Notes under the pieces: model-generated
Database searches by the model: none
What the model was told of the DNA's origin: nothing
The model's input: only the letters and a program-made list of their open reading frames with translations
Position numbers and translations under genes: made by a program
Source of the DNA: Bacteroidales bacterium M2
GTDB taxonomy: Bacteria > Bacteroidota > Bacteroidia > Bacteroidales > Muribaculaceae
Assembly: GCA_001689415.1 (NCBI GenBank)
Contig: LUJM01000092.1
Location: forward strand, 1 to 28,015
Reading direction: 5' to 3'
DNA: 28,015 nt
Shown here: positions 16,423 through 24,597 of the stretch, one piece after another
How the letters are laid out: the number at the start of each line of letters is the position of its first letter
Position numbering within the stretch: position 1 is the first letter of the stretch

Positions 16423-19400
16423 TCAGCGTACTTTCGCTGTGAGACTCTTGGTAGGGGTAGTTGCTGTGAAACGAGCCGGAGCTTTTGCTTTGGTTGTTTC
16501 TGCTGCTGCCTTCCGCTCAAGGGTGTAAGGTCCGTGCTGGTAGAGTGTGTACTCTTTACCGTTGTGTTGGAATCTGCACTCGGGACGTACAACCTGTACC
16601 GGGGTCCATATTTGCGATGTGCTCATCGAACCCATGCCGAGTGTGGCTTCAAGACCGCTCCAGTATACATCGCCATATTCAGGAGTACTGTTGTAGTTGC
16701 TCTTTTGACCGATAAGCATGATTCGGTCGAGAGACTGCATGTAGTTACCTGCGAGAATGCATTCGATGCTGCTGCCCGACGACCAGTAGCTGTACTGGAA
16801 AGTCTGGGGATCTTCGATGATGCCGCAGTATGCCACGTTGTATACGCTGAAGATTGCATCGGGGTTGTCCTTCTTGCTGAATTCGAAGTTTGGCATTACC
16901 GATACATTGCCTTTTGCTCCATTGTAGAATTCGATAGCCTTGGTCTCGGGGTTGAGATAAGCGTGGAGTTCCGAAATGTCGGCAAACTGGGTGTAACCCC
17001 AACCTGATACTGTGTATGCCGAGTCGGTGCGCAAGGGCTTGATAGTAATATCGAATGTAGGAACCGGGGTGTCGAGAACATACTGATTGCCATTCTCGTC
17101 GACACCGGCAACATCGGTAACGGTACCGGCCGGTTTCACTGTCCATGTGCCGCAGTAAGCTTCGAATTCACTGCTGCCTTCGGGAATCGGGGCTGTAGTG
17201 GCCTTGAAGTAACATACCTTGTGGCCTTTTGAATTCTCGACGAGTACAATCATACCGTATTCGGTTTCGGGGTCTGCAGAATCGTAGATGAGGCCGCCTC
17301 CGACTTCGCTGTTGAGCTGGGCGTAGAAATGGCTCTGGTAATCGTCGGGGTAGATGCGTGTGCCGTTGGTACGTACCATCTGCTCGAGCGAGTTGCCGTA
17401 GCGGGGGAGATACTTCTTGATGTCTTCGGCTTTTCCGAGGTAGTAAACGAAGTTAGTGACCTGTTTGCCGAAGAAGTCGAATACGATAGTATAGTATTCC
17501 CTCTTTTCGGGATGTGTGATTTTCACTTCGAGGTCGGGCGCTGCTGTGATGCCGTCGTCGCCACCACCCCATGATGCCGGTATTGTTGACCAGTCGGGTA
17601 TCTTCTCACTACCGGTAGCAAAGCCTGAACCGCTGACGTTGGTACGGGTGCCAAACACAGCTACCGCGGCTGCTTTGATTGCCGCATTTGAGTGGCCCGA
17701 GTAGCTGCCTCGTTCCCAAGGATAAACCTTATATGTCTCCTCGCCCACTACAAGTTCGTAGGCCGGGATAGCTGTTGTAAGGGCCGGGCAGTTGGCTAAG
17801 GTGCTTGTGAAATTTGATGCCTGAAGGCCGCCGGGGCTGTTGAATAGCTCGGCAAGGGGCAGTGTCTTAAGCTTTGTGCATCCGCTGAATGTCATGTTGA
17901 AATTCGAGATTACAATAGGCTTGTTGCTTTTGATGCCTTGGCCAAAGCCGGTGAAGAAACCTTCGGGGAATGATTCAAGGCTCTTGCAGTTCTGGAACAT
18001 ATTTACGGCTGTGTCGAATCGCTTCATTGTTTCCTCGTTAAACATAAGAGGAATGTTTGTGAGGCTTTCGCAGTCGCGGAACATGGCAGTGGGGCCGAAT
18101 GTGCTCGTGCCGGTATATCCGTTCTTGAAGTTGTTGACAAAGCCTGAGCCGATAGTGCGAAGACTACTACATCCGTCGAAAAGGTTCATAAAGCCGGTAA
18201 CTTCCTGTGCGAAATCGAAGAAGCCTGCCGGTATCTCCTCAAGGGCGCAGCATCCTGTGAATGTGCTCTTTACACTGGTGATTTTGGTACAGCCGTCAAA
18301 AAGGTTGGCCGGAACGGTTTTGAGTGAGGTACACTTTTTGAACAGACCGTCAATATTGGTGACGCTGCCTTTCATCGGCTGGAATAGCTCGGCAGGTACG
18401 CTGTTGAGGCTGTAGCAGTTTTCGAATACATTGCCTACTGATTTTGTGCTCGTAAACGAAGCGAAGAGAGTGCCGGGCACTGTGGTAAGAGATTCGCAGC
18501 CCTTGAAAACACCACCGAGGGTCATATTGGCGGGCATGCCTTTGAATAAACCGGCGGGTACGCTTTCGAGGCTTTTACAGCCGTCGAAGGCATTCGCAAT
18601 GGTTGTAATCTTGCTGAGGCCGTCGAAAAGTCCGTCGGGTAAGTCGCTGAGGCTGTAGCAGTATTTGAATACGCTGCTGAAGTTGGAGACTGCTTTCAGG
18701 TCTTTGAATAGGCCTGAGGGTACATTGGGAAGGGCGGTACAGTTGTTGAAGCAGCTGCTCAAGGTCTTTACGCTTGTTGCTCCTTTGAAGAGGTCGGGGC
18801 TGAGGTTGACAAGTTTGGGGTTGCTGGCAAAGTCGAATGCGGTTACTTTGGCAAACTCATTGCCTTTTGTTCCGGGTAGGTATGTGATAGCCGAGCTTTT
18901 GATTTTAACAATGGTGTATACATTTGCTGTACCCCACTGTGCGATTTCGGTCACGCCTGCTACATACGATGCGCTTGTGCCCTGAAGGTTGGTAACGTTA
19001 CCCTTTACTACAACATTGTACTGGCGGCCTGTATCTTCGTATTTGTGTGCCGGATAGCGGGTCGATGTAGTAAGGGCTGCGGTGAGTTCGGTCTTTTCGC
19101 CGTCTCCCCAGTCGATAGTCACGGGTGCTGTGATTGCATAGATAGGAAGTACTACACCCTTGCTGTTGGTCGAAATTGCAGGGTCTACTCGGAATACGAG
19201 GTCGCTTTCGTCGAAACTTACGGGGCGCTGTACTACCAGTATGGTCTCAACCACTGTGCCGTCGGATGATTTGAGCGAGAGGAGTGCCGAGCGGGGCGAC
19301 GGGGCCTCGGAGGGCTCTACTTTAATCTGGAATTTTTCGGTGTGGGTTGCATCGGCGCGAGATGTCTCTACCAGGCTTACCCAGTCTTTTGCATCCTCGG

Positions 19401-20454
19401 CCACGCTGACTGTGAAGTCGATGTTTGTCTCTACGCTCAGGGTCTGTGTGCCGCCTGCACGGTCAACCTCTACTGAGCTTGTAGAAGCCTTGACTGTACC
19501 GGCGAGAATGGTGAGGGTGCGCATGATAGTGCGATCGCCGCCGTCGGTGAGCAGCACGATAACTTTGCCGTAGCCGGTTTTGTCGGGGGCGGTGACGGTG
19601 AGTGTGCCTTTGCCGTCGCTGCCGAGCTCGGCGTCGGCTTCCCATCCGTTTTTGCCGATTGCCTCAACCTGGGTTTCGGGAGTCATGCCGGTAACGGTGA
19701 ATTTTATTTCACGACTTTGGCCTTCCTGTACGATAGTCTTGGACAGATCGAATGAAATGCCGAATTGTTTATATATCTCGAAAGTGAGCACTGTGCCGTC
19801 GACGAGAGTGAGGTATGCATATTTGCCGTCGGCGCTTGTTTGTGCGTCCTGGAAGAATGCGTCACCGTCCTTGCCTGTGGCCTGGCCTACTTCCAGCCAA
19901 GTGAGGCCCTGGTCGAGCGACATTTCCCAGTTGCCCTTGGCGTTGATGCGGAATGCGGGAGCGATAGCATCTTCGCCATCCTTACCATCCTTGCCGTCGG
20001 CGCCGTCTTTTCCGTCCTGACCGTCCTTGCCGTCAGTACCATTGATGCCGTCTTTACCGTCGGCGCCGTCTTTGCCATCCTGACCGTCCTTGCCGTCAGC
20101 ACCGTTGATGCCGTCTATGCCGTTTGCGCGGATTTTGTTGCCGCTCTGGTCGAGGATATAGTCGCCATTGACAGTCCAATACCAGTGGCCGTCGGAATCC
20201 TGGCGAACAGAAACCACCGGGGTTTGTCCGTCTTTGCCGTCCTTGCCGTCGGTACCGTTCTGGCCGTCTTTACCGTCGGCGCCGTCTTTGCCGTCAGTGC
20301 CATTTACACCGTCTTTGCCGTCGGCACCGTTCTGGCCGTCTTTGCCGTCGCGTATTTCCATAGTCGACTGTTCGCCGGCGGCGTTGATAAAGTGTATCAC
20401 GCGCACGCCGTTGCCCTTATCTTCGATGCTCTCTATAAAGAGCTTGCCGTTCAT
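16423..20454 (-). CDS. large collagen-like, BACON and leucine-rich-repeat surface protein (body, signal peptide in another frame)
   Basis: A 1343-codon body of a DUF4988/BspA-type surface protein. Domains in order: two collagen-like GXX tracts (residues 37-77 and 112-162, mostly GKDG); a beta domain to ~315; a BACON domain (320-411, from SSVEVDRAGGTQTLSVETN to TILVVQRP); a PKD-like segment (about 420-500, WGDGEKTEL); about 13 leucine-rich repeats of ~27 residues (533-898, pattern F..C.SL..VPAGLF.G); and a C-terminal region of ~440 residues not recognised. Such proteins bind glycans or partners at the cell surface. This frame begins MNGKLFIESI with no signal peptide. The lipoprotein signal is encoded just upstream in another frame (20451-20627), overlapping by ATGA. 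A 1-base change would join them into a single ~1401-aa lipoprotein. The body has no internal stops, so the break is recent, regulated or a sequencing error. Confidence 0.85.
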   Translation of the reverse strand: MNGKLFIESIEDKGNGVRVIHFINAAGEQSTMEIRDGKDGQNGADGKDGVNGTDGKDGADGKDGQNGTDGKDGKDGQTPVVSVRQDSDGHWYWTVNGDYILDQSGNKIRANGIDGINGADGKDGQDGKDGADGKDGINGTDGKDGQDGKDGADGKDGKDGEDAIAPAFRINAKGNWEMSLDQGLTWLEVGQATGKDGDAFFQDAQTSADGKYAYLTLVDGTVLTFEIYKQFGISFDLSKTIVQEGQSREIKFTVTGMTPETQVEAIGKNGWEADAELGSDGKGTLTVTAPDKTGYGKVIVLLTDGGDRTIMRTLTILAGTVKASTSSVEVDRAGGTQTLSVETNIDFTVSVAEDAKDWVSLVETSRADATHTEKFQIKVEPSEAPSPRSALLSLKSSDGTVVETILVVQRPVSFDESDLVFRVDPAISTNSKGVVLPIYAITAPVTIDWGDGEKTELTAALTTSTRYPAHKYEDTGRQYNVVVKGNVTNLQGTSASYVAGVTEIAQWGTANVYTIVKIKSSAITYLPGTKGNEFAKVTAFDFASNPKLVNLSPDLFKGATSVKTLSSCFNNCTALPNVPSGLFKDLKAVSNFSSVFKYCYSLSDLPDGLFDGLSKITTIANAFDGCKSLESVPAGLFKGMPANMTLGGVFKGCESLTTVPGTLFASFTSTKSVGNVFENCYSLNSVPAELFQPMKGSVTNIDGLFKKCTSLKTVPANLFDGCTKITSVKSTFTGCCALEEIPAGFFDFAQEVTGFMNLFDGCSSLRTIGSGFVNNFKNGYTGTSTFGPTAMFRDCESLTNIPLMFNEETMKRFDTAVNMFQNCKSLESFPEGFFTGFGQGIKSNKPIVISNFNMTFSGCTKLKTLPLAELFNSPGGLQASNFTSTLANCPALTTAIPAYELVVGEETYKVYPWERGSYSGHSNAAIKAAAVAVFGTRTNVSGSGFATGSEKIPDWSTIPASWGGGDDGITAAPDLEVKITHPEKREYYTIVFDFFGKQVTNFVYYLGKAEDIKKYLPRYGNSLEQMVRTNGTRIYPDDYQSHFYAQLNSEVGGGLIYDSADPETEYGMIVLVENSKGHKVCYFKATTAPIPEGSSEFEAYCGTWTVKPAGTVTDVAGVDENGNQYVLDTPVPTFDITIKPLRTDSAYTVSGWGYTQFADISELHAYLNPETKAIEFYNGAKGNVSVMPNFEFSKKDNPDAIFSVYNVAYCGIIEDPQTFQYSYWSSGSSIECILAGNYMQSLDRIMLIGQKSNYNSTPEYGDVYWSGLEATLGMGSMSTSQIWTPVQVVRPECRFQHNGKEYTLYQHGPYTLERKAAAETTKAKAPARFTATTPTKSLTAKVR
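17761..18858 (-). repeat. leucine-rich-repeat coding array (~27 codons per repeat)
   Basis: About 13 imperfect repeats of roughly 81 bp encode the pattern F..C.SL..VPAGLF.G, related to the BspA-type surface LRRs. Nearly every unit keeps a cysteine at the same position. The repeats are diverged at the DNA level, unlike the collagen-like tract, so they appear older. Confidence 0.75.
19969..20346 (-). repeat. collagen-like GXX coding repeats, including a tandem 63-bp unit
   Basis: Two tracts of 9-nt-periodic DNA (20224-20346 and 19969-20121) encode Gly-X-Y triplets rich in GKDG. Within the second, a 63-bp unit encoding GINGADGKDGQDGKDGADGKD (20050-20112) is repeated next to itself (19987-20049) with few differences, suggesting a recent tandem duplication. 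In the first tract, similar sequence recurs at a 72-bp offset. Such arrays are prone to length change by slippage or recombination. Confidence 0.85.
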
Positions 20455-20627
20455 AAGTCGGACAGTGTTTTTACATTGCTGTTGAGATTCTGAACTGCTT
20501 CCTCGAGCTTTTCAACTCTGTTGTCGAGGTCATTTACAGAGTTCCAAAGATCCGTGTCGTCATATTTACAGCTGAACGGTATCAGCAACGCTGCAAGCAT
20601 GACAAGTGTCAAAATTTTCTTGCCCAT
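20451..20627 (-). CDS. lipoprotein signal and coiled-coil leader ORF, frameshifted from the surface-protein body
   Basis: A 58-aa ORF, too short for a standard ORF list. It encodes MGKKILTLVMLAALLIPFSC, a lipoprotein signal with the lipid-acceptor Cys at residue 20. The acidic stretch KYDDTD then follows, resembling a Bacteroidetes surface-lipoprotein export signal, and a short coiled coil (VNDLDNRVEKLEEAVQNLNS). It ends ...TLSDL, then TGA. The usual architecture in DUF4988 proteins is exactly this signal and coiled coil running straight into the GKDG region. Here the codons read TTA TGA where TTA ATG would continue the frame, so one A appears to be missing. The ATG of the body overlaps the stop (ATGA), which could allow coupled re-initiation, but a re-initiated body would lack an export signal. 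Confidence 0.8.
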   Translation of the reverse strand: MGKKILTLVMLAALLIPFSCKYDDTDLWNSVNDLDNRVEKLEEAVQNLNSNVKTLSDL

Positions 20628-20785
20628 GTAATAAGAAGTTTTGTGAATGATTGTTAATTTGTTTGGTTTTTAGTCTTAAGCCGTAAAAGCAAAAAGGTTG
20701 TAATTGTTGGTTTGTTGTCGAAAGTTAATAGGGTTGTAGCAGAATGATTGACAAAATGTCGTTAAAAGGATTTGGTATTACGCCG

Positions 20786-20817
20786 CAAATATATGTCAAT
20801 AATTTAAAAAATGCAAA
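20786..20817 (-). promoter_or_regulatory. promoter for the surface lipoprotein
   Basis: On the minus strand TTTG (complement of 20814-20817) is followed after 20 bp by TATATTTG (complement of 20786-20793). The predicted start at about 20780 leaves a leader of ~150 nt before the lipoprotein-signal ATG at 20627. That leader is A/C/T-rich and G-poor, and I see no strong hairpin or riboswitch in it. Confidence 0.7.
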
Positions 20818-20950
20818 ATAAAATAGCCTTTTAATAGGGTAAATTGTAAAAAAGTGCCAAAATTAATCGTTTTGAGGCTTGAAAGAATACTTTTGCCGCT
20901 TTTGTGTTGTCGGGCGGAGGAAGGGAGTCTTGTATTTAAGATACATTAAC

Positions 20951-20981
20951 TTTGTTTATGGGCGATTTTGCATTACCTTTG
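20951..20981 (+). promoter_or_regulatory. promoter for the namZ-symporter-WYL operon
   Basis: TTTG at 20951-20954 is followed after 19 bp by TACCTTTG at 20974-20981, giving a predicted start at about 20988 and a ~20-nt leader to the ATG at 21009. The same -33 TTTG is also the end of another full -7 match, TAACTTTG at 20947-20954, so two overlapping start sites are possible. Confidence 0.7.
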
Positions 20982-21008
20982 ACCAAACCTTTGTAAATAC
21001 CGAGAAAC

Positions 21009-22172
21009 ATGCACAGACATCTTTTTTTGATTCTCCTCATATCTATCGTATCGCTATGTTCGCGTGCCGAAGTGACAGTAGGCGCGGCGCAGACATCGAA
21101 GTATTTCCCCCTGCTCGAGGGCAAGCGAGTGGCGCTGTTTTCAAATCACACCGGCATGGTGGGTAACCGCCACACTGTCGACCTGATGCTCGACGGCGGT
21201 GTCAAAGTGGCAACTCTCTTTTCGCCCGAACACGGATTCAGAGGCACTGCCGACGCGGGCGAACATGTGGCCAGCGGCATCGACGGCCCTACAGGCTTGC
21301 CTATAGCTTCGCTCTACGAGGGCAAGGGTAAGCGTATGCCCGCAAAAGAAGTAATGGATATGTTTGACGTGCTGGTGGTGGATATCCAGGATGTTGGGCT
21401 AAGGTATTATACTTATTATTGTACGATGATCGACCTGATGAATGCTGCGTCGGTCTACGGCAAGGAAGTTATTGTGCTCGACCGTCCGAATCCAAACGGC
21501 ATGACCGTAGACGGCCCTATTCTCGATATGCAATACTCCTCGGGCGTAGGACGCCTGCCCATTCCTGTTGTGCACGGTATGACCCTCGGAGAACTTGCTC
21601 TTATGGCCAATGGCGAGGGCTGGCTCAAGGACGGCGCTAAGGTGCCCCTGACAGTGATACCTTGCACCGGCTATACGCATCAGACTCGCTACCGCCTGCC
21701 TGTAGCGCCGTCGCCCAACCTGCGTTCGATGCTCGCTATATACCTCTATCCTTCTACATGCTATTTCGAGGCAACACCTGTGAGCCTCGGGCGTGGTACC
21801 GACAAACCATTTGAAATCTACGGCCACCCCGATATGAAGGGCCGCAGCTACAACTTCACCCCCCGCAGTGTTGCCGGGGCTAAGAATCCGCCGCAGAAAG
21901 ACCGCCTGTGTCGCGGCGTAGACCTGAGCGGTATGAGCGAGGAAGATGCGATAGCACGGGGCATAAACCTTGAGTACCTGATCGATGCCTACCGTGATCT
22001 TGGCTTGGGCGACAAGTTCTTCCGCAGCTTTTTCGAACTACTCATTGGCCGCGGCGATATCCGCAAGATGATTGAAGACGGCAAGAGCGCCGACGAAATC
22101 AAGGCAACGTGGGCCGGTGATGTAGCACGCTTCAAGACTCAGCGCCGCCCATACCTGTTGTACAAAGAGTGA
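21009..22172 (+). CDS. namZ: exo-beta-N-acetylmuramidase NamZ (DUF1343, GH171)
   Basis: A 387-aa exported enzyme of the DUF1343/YbbC family, whose Bacillus subtilis member NamZ removes terminal MurNAc from peptidoglycan fragments. The signal peptide covers about residues 1-20. Family motifs in order are ALFSNHTG (42-49), FSPEHGFRG (71-79, the conserved Glu-His-Gly near the active site), VVDIQDVGLRYYTYY (123-137), VLDRPNPNG (156-164) and PVVHGMTLGE (186-195). The length matches single-domain members. The signal peptide suggests periplasmic action on wall fragments, own or foreign. The downstream gene starts after 34 bp and encodes a symporter that could import the released sugar. Assignment to the family is firm; the exact substrate is inferred. 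Confidence 0.9.
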   Translation: MHRHLFLILLISIVSLCSRAEVTVGAAQTSKYFPLLEGKRVALFSNHTGMVGNRHTVDLMLDGGVKVATLFSPEHGFRGTADAGEHVASGIDGPTGLPIASLYEGKGKRMPAKEVMDMFDVLVVDIQDVGLRYYTYYCTMIDLMNAASVYGKEVIVLDRPNPNGMTVDGPILDMQYSSGVGRLPIPVVHGMTLGELALMANGEGWLKDGAKVPLTVIPCTGYTHQTRYRLPVAPSPNLRSMLAIYLYPSTCYFEATPVSLGRGTDKPFEIYGHPDMKGRSYNFTPRSVAGAKNPPQKDRLCRGVDLSGMSEEDAIARGINLEYLIDAYRDLGLGDKFFRSFFELLIGRGDIRKMIEDGKSADEIKATWAGDVARFKTQRRPYLLYKE

Positions 22173-22206
22173 ACTTACGCAATCGATAATCCTCAAACTT
22201 ATAATC

Positions 22207-23664
22207 GTGTCACAGCCGATAATTGTAATTATAGTGATAGTGGCGTATTTCGCCTTGCTAATGGGAGTGTCGTATTTTGCCGGGCGTGGCAGCGACAATT
22301 CAACCTTCTTTACGGGCCGTCGCCAGGCACCGTGGCCGCTTGTGGCATTTGCCATGATAGGTGCGGCGATATCGGGCGTTACCTTTATCAGCGTGCCCGG
22401 TATGGTAGTCGGAAAAGGCTATGCCTACCTGCAAATGGTGCTTGGCTTTATTGTAGGCTACTTTGCCATAGCCTTTGTGCTGGTGCCGCTGTTCTACAGG
22501 CGCAAGCTCATATCGATCTACGGCTATCTTGAAGAGCGCTTCGGCACATCGACCTATCGCGCCGGGGCATGGTTTTTCTTCATCTCCAAGATGCTCGGCG
22601 CGGCAGTGCGCTTCTTTGTGGTATGCGCTGTGCTGCAGCTCTTGGTATTCGCGCCGCTTCATATACCGTTTGAGTTCAACGTGATTGTGACAATTGCGCT
22701 GATATGGCTCTATACAGCTCAAGGAGGTGTGAAAACGTTGATATGGACAGATACTATCAAGAGTTTCTGTCTTATCATGTCGGTGATACTGTGTATCTAT
22801 TTCGTGGCAACCAATATGGGCTACAGCTTCGGCGAGTTGTCATCGGCGATTGCCGACCACCCAACGTCGCGGATGTTCTTTTTCGACAATCCCAAGGAAG
22901 GCACATATTTCTGGAAGCAATTCCTCGCCGGTGTGTTTATGGCTATCGCAACAAACGGCCTTGACCAGGATATGATGCAGCGCAACCTTGCCTGCCGCGA
23001 CAGCCGCCAGAGCCAGAAAAACATGATTGTAAGCGGCGTGACCCAGTTCTTTGTAATAGCGCTCTTCCTATTGTTGGGTACTGTGCTGGTGATGTTTATC
23101 ACCGACAAGGGTATCGCTGTCCCCGAAAAGACCGACGAGCTTTTCGGCATGGTGGCGCGTCATCCCGACGTTCCTGTGGTGGTGCTTGTCCTATTTGTGC
23201 TGGGCCTTATTTCGGCGGCATATTCTGCAGCCGGTTCGGCGCTGACATCGCTCACTACATCGTATACCGTCGATATCCTCGGGGCACACAAGAAAAAAGA
23301 CGAAAAGGCTCTGACTCGCACCCGCAAGGCCGTGCATCTGGCTATGTCGGCCGCTATGGGCTTGGTTATCATTGCGTTCTATTATCTCAGCAATCAGGAT
23401 GCCATATCGGCGGTGTATACCCTTGCATCGTACACCTATGGCCCGATACTCGGCTTGTTTGTATATGGCATGTTCTGCCGCCGTCCGGTCTACGACCGCC
23501 TTGTGCCTGTGGTCTGCATAGCCGCCCCGGCTCTGTCGTGGTGTCTACAGTGGGCGCTCAAGCACCTGTGGGGCTACGAGACGAGTTTCGAATTGCTCAT
23601 CATCAACGCGCTGATAACCGTCCTTGGCCTGCACCTGCTCTCTTTGGGCAAGAAGGCTGCCTGA
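22207..23664 (+). CDS. sodium:solute symporter (SSS family), possible MurNAc transporter
   Basis: A 485-aa inner-membrane protein with about 13 hydrophobic helices. SSS-type segments include GRRQAPWPLVAFAMIGAAISGVTF, LGAAVRFFVV, NGLDQDMMQRNLACRD and GLISAAYSAAGSALTSLTTSY, the last holding the Ser/Thr residues of the conserved sodium-site helix. The start is a GTG at 22207, directly before the first helix; the next Met is already inside it. It follows namZ by 34 bp. In Tannerella forsythia a MurNAc permease is linked to MurNAc catabolic genes. By context this symporter may carry MurNAc or another product of NamZ, but no kinase or etherase (MurK/MurQ) lies nearby, so the substrate is a guess. 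Confidence 0.85.
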   Translation: MSQPIIVIIVIVAYFALLMGVSYFAGRGSDNSTFFTGRRQAPWPLVAFAMIGAAISGVTFISVPGMVVGKGYAYLQMVLGFIVGYFAIAFVLVPLFYRRKLISIYGYLEERFGTSTYRAGAWFFFISKMLGAAVRFFVVCAVLQLLVFAPLHIPFEFNVIVTIALIWLYTAQGGVKTLIWTDTIKSFCLIMSVILCIYFVATNMGYSFGELSSAIADHPTSRMFFFDNPKEGTYFWKQFLAGVFMAIATNGLDQDMMQRNLACRDSRQSQKNMIVSGVTQFFVIALFLLLGTVLVMFITDKGIAVPEKTDELFGMVARHPDVPVVVLVLFVLGLISAAYSAAGSALTSLTTSYTVDILGAHKKKDEKALTRTRKAVHLAMSAAMGLVIIAFYYLSNQDAISAVYTLASYTYGPILGLFVYGMFCRRPVYDRLVPVVCIAAPALSWCLQWALKHLWGYETSFELLIINALITVLGLHLLSLGKKAA

Positions 23665-23681
23665 ACTAATATCCTGTTATT

Positions 23682-24569
23682 ATGGCTCACGATTTGTTTA
23701 ACCGCTACTTATGGCTCGTAGATACAATACGGCGCTATGGGCGAATCACCCGTGCCGATATCGACGAGCTGTGGCGCCGGTCGCAGTTTTCGAACGGCAA
23801 TCCGCTGCCGCGCCGCACATTCTGCAACTACCGCGAGGCTGCGCAGGAACTGTTTAAGATTGAGATACACTGCGACCCTGTAACATTCGAATACTATATC
23901 GACGAAGACGGCGGCGAGGCCGTGACCGAATGGCTGCTCAATGCGGCTGCTACCCACGAGGTGATAAGCCAGTCGCGCGATATGTCGGACCGTATATTTG
24001 TAGAAGACGTGCCATCGGCCCGTGAATTCCTTGCGCCGGTAATCGATGCGCTGCGCAATCATCGCCGGGTGCAGTTTACCTACCTGCCGTTTTACCGCAC
24101 GGTACCTACGACCGGTATCGTGCTCGAGCCGTATTTTGTGAAGCTTTTCCGACAGCGCTGGTATGTCGTTGGCCGCCACGTGGAGCAAAAGCGTATCAAG
24201 ACCTACGCCCTCGACCGAATCACCGGCCTGCGACTCTTGCCCGAGACTTTCCGACCCGACCCGGCTTTTGATGCAGCCGAGTATATAGCCAATTCTTTCG
24301 GCATCGTGGTAAGCGCCACGCCGGTGCGCAATGTTGCTCTAAAGGTCGACGCACGCCTGGCAAAATACTTCAGGGCCTTGCCTCTGCATGTGACACAGGA
24401 AGAGTTTATCCACGATGATTATTCTATTTTCCACTACCGCCTCAGGGTGAGCCTCGACCTGGTAGAGGAGATATTGAAATATGGCTCGCGTATAGAGGTG
24501 ATGTCACCGCCCGAGTTGAGGGCTATGGTGGCAGACGAACTCACCCGGGCTGCCGACTTGTACAAGTAG
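23682..24569 (+). CDS. WYL-domain transcriptional regulator
   Basis: A 295-aa cytoplasmic regulator. An N-terminal winged-helix region (about 1-75, including LVDTIRRYGRITRADIDELWRR) should bind DNA. A WYL domain follows (about 115-195, ending in the RQRWYVVGRH motif and KTYALDRITGL), and then the usual WCX-type C-terminal extension (VEEILKYGSRIEVMSPPELRAMVADEL). WYL domains sense small ligands or nucleic acids. It lies 17 bp after the symporter gene, so it is probably the third gene of the operon and may control it, though it could also act elsewhere. WYL proteins are also common regulators in defence loci, but nothing else here suggests that. The stop codon is inside a long hairpin. Confidence 0.88.
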   Translation: MAHDLFNRYLWLVDTIRRYGRITRADIDELWRRSQFSNGNPLPRRTFCNYREAAQELFKIEIHCDPVTFEYYIDEDGGEAVTEWLLNAAATHEVISQSRDMSDRIFVEDVPSAREFLAPVIDALRNHRRVQFTYLPFYRTVPTTGIVLEPYFVKLFRQRWYVVGRHVEQKRIKTYALDRITGLRLLPETFRPDPAFDAAEYIANSFGIVVSATPVRNVALKVDARLAKYFRALPLHVTQEEFIHDDYSIFHYRLRVSLDLVEEILKYGSRIEVMSPPELRAMVADELTRAADLYK

Positions 24570-24582
24570 CAGCCCGGGTGAG
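24540..24582. terminator. long hairpin between convergent genes, probable bidirectional terminator
   Basis: CTCACCCGGGCTGC (24540-24553) pairs perfectly with 24569-24582. The loop itself contains the palindrome ACTTGTACAAGT, so the stem can extend further. It covers the last codons and stop of the WYL gene and faces the endonuclease gene ending at 24598. No clear T-tract follows on either strand, so termination is inferred from the stem and the convergent setting. Confidence 0.55.
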
Positions 24583-24597
24583 GGGGTAAGTGCTTGT

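Noticed and set aside
19969..20350. Regular repeats that could suggest a CRISPR array
   Set aside because: The period is 9 nt, in frame with a collagen-like protein, with no spacers of unique sequence and no cas genes.
20451..20470. Programmed -1 frameshift joining the lipoprotein leader and body
   Set aside because: The codons before the stop (TCC GAC TTA) do not form an X XXY YYZ slippery heptamer, so a mutation, error or re-initiation is more likely.
19765..20493. 242-aa plus-strand open frame
   Set aside because: It is antisense to the GKDG repeat region. Its repetitive AVFAVLTVLAV pattern is the mirror of the collagen-like codons.
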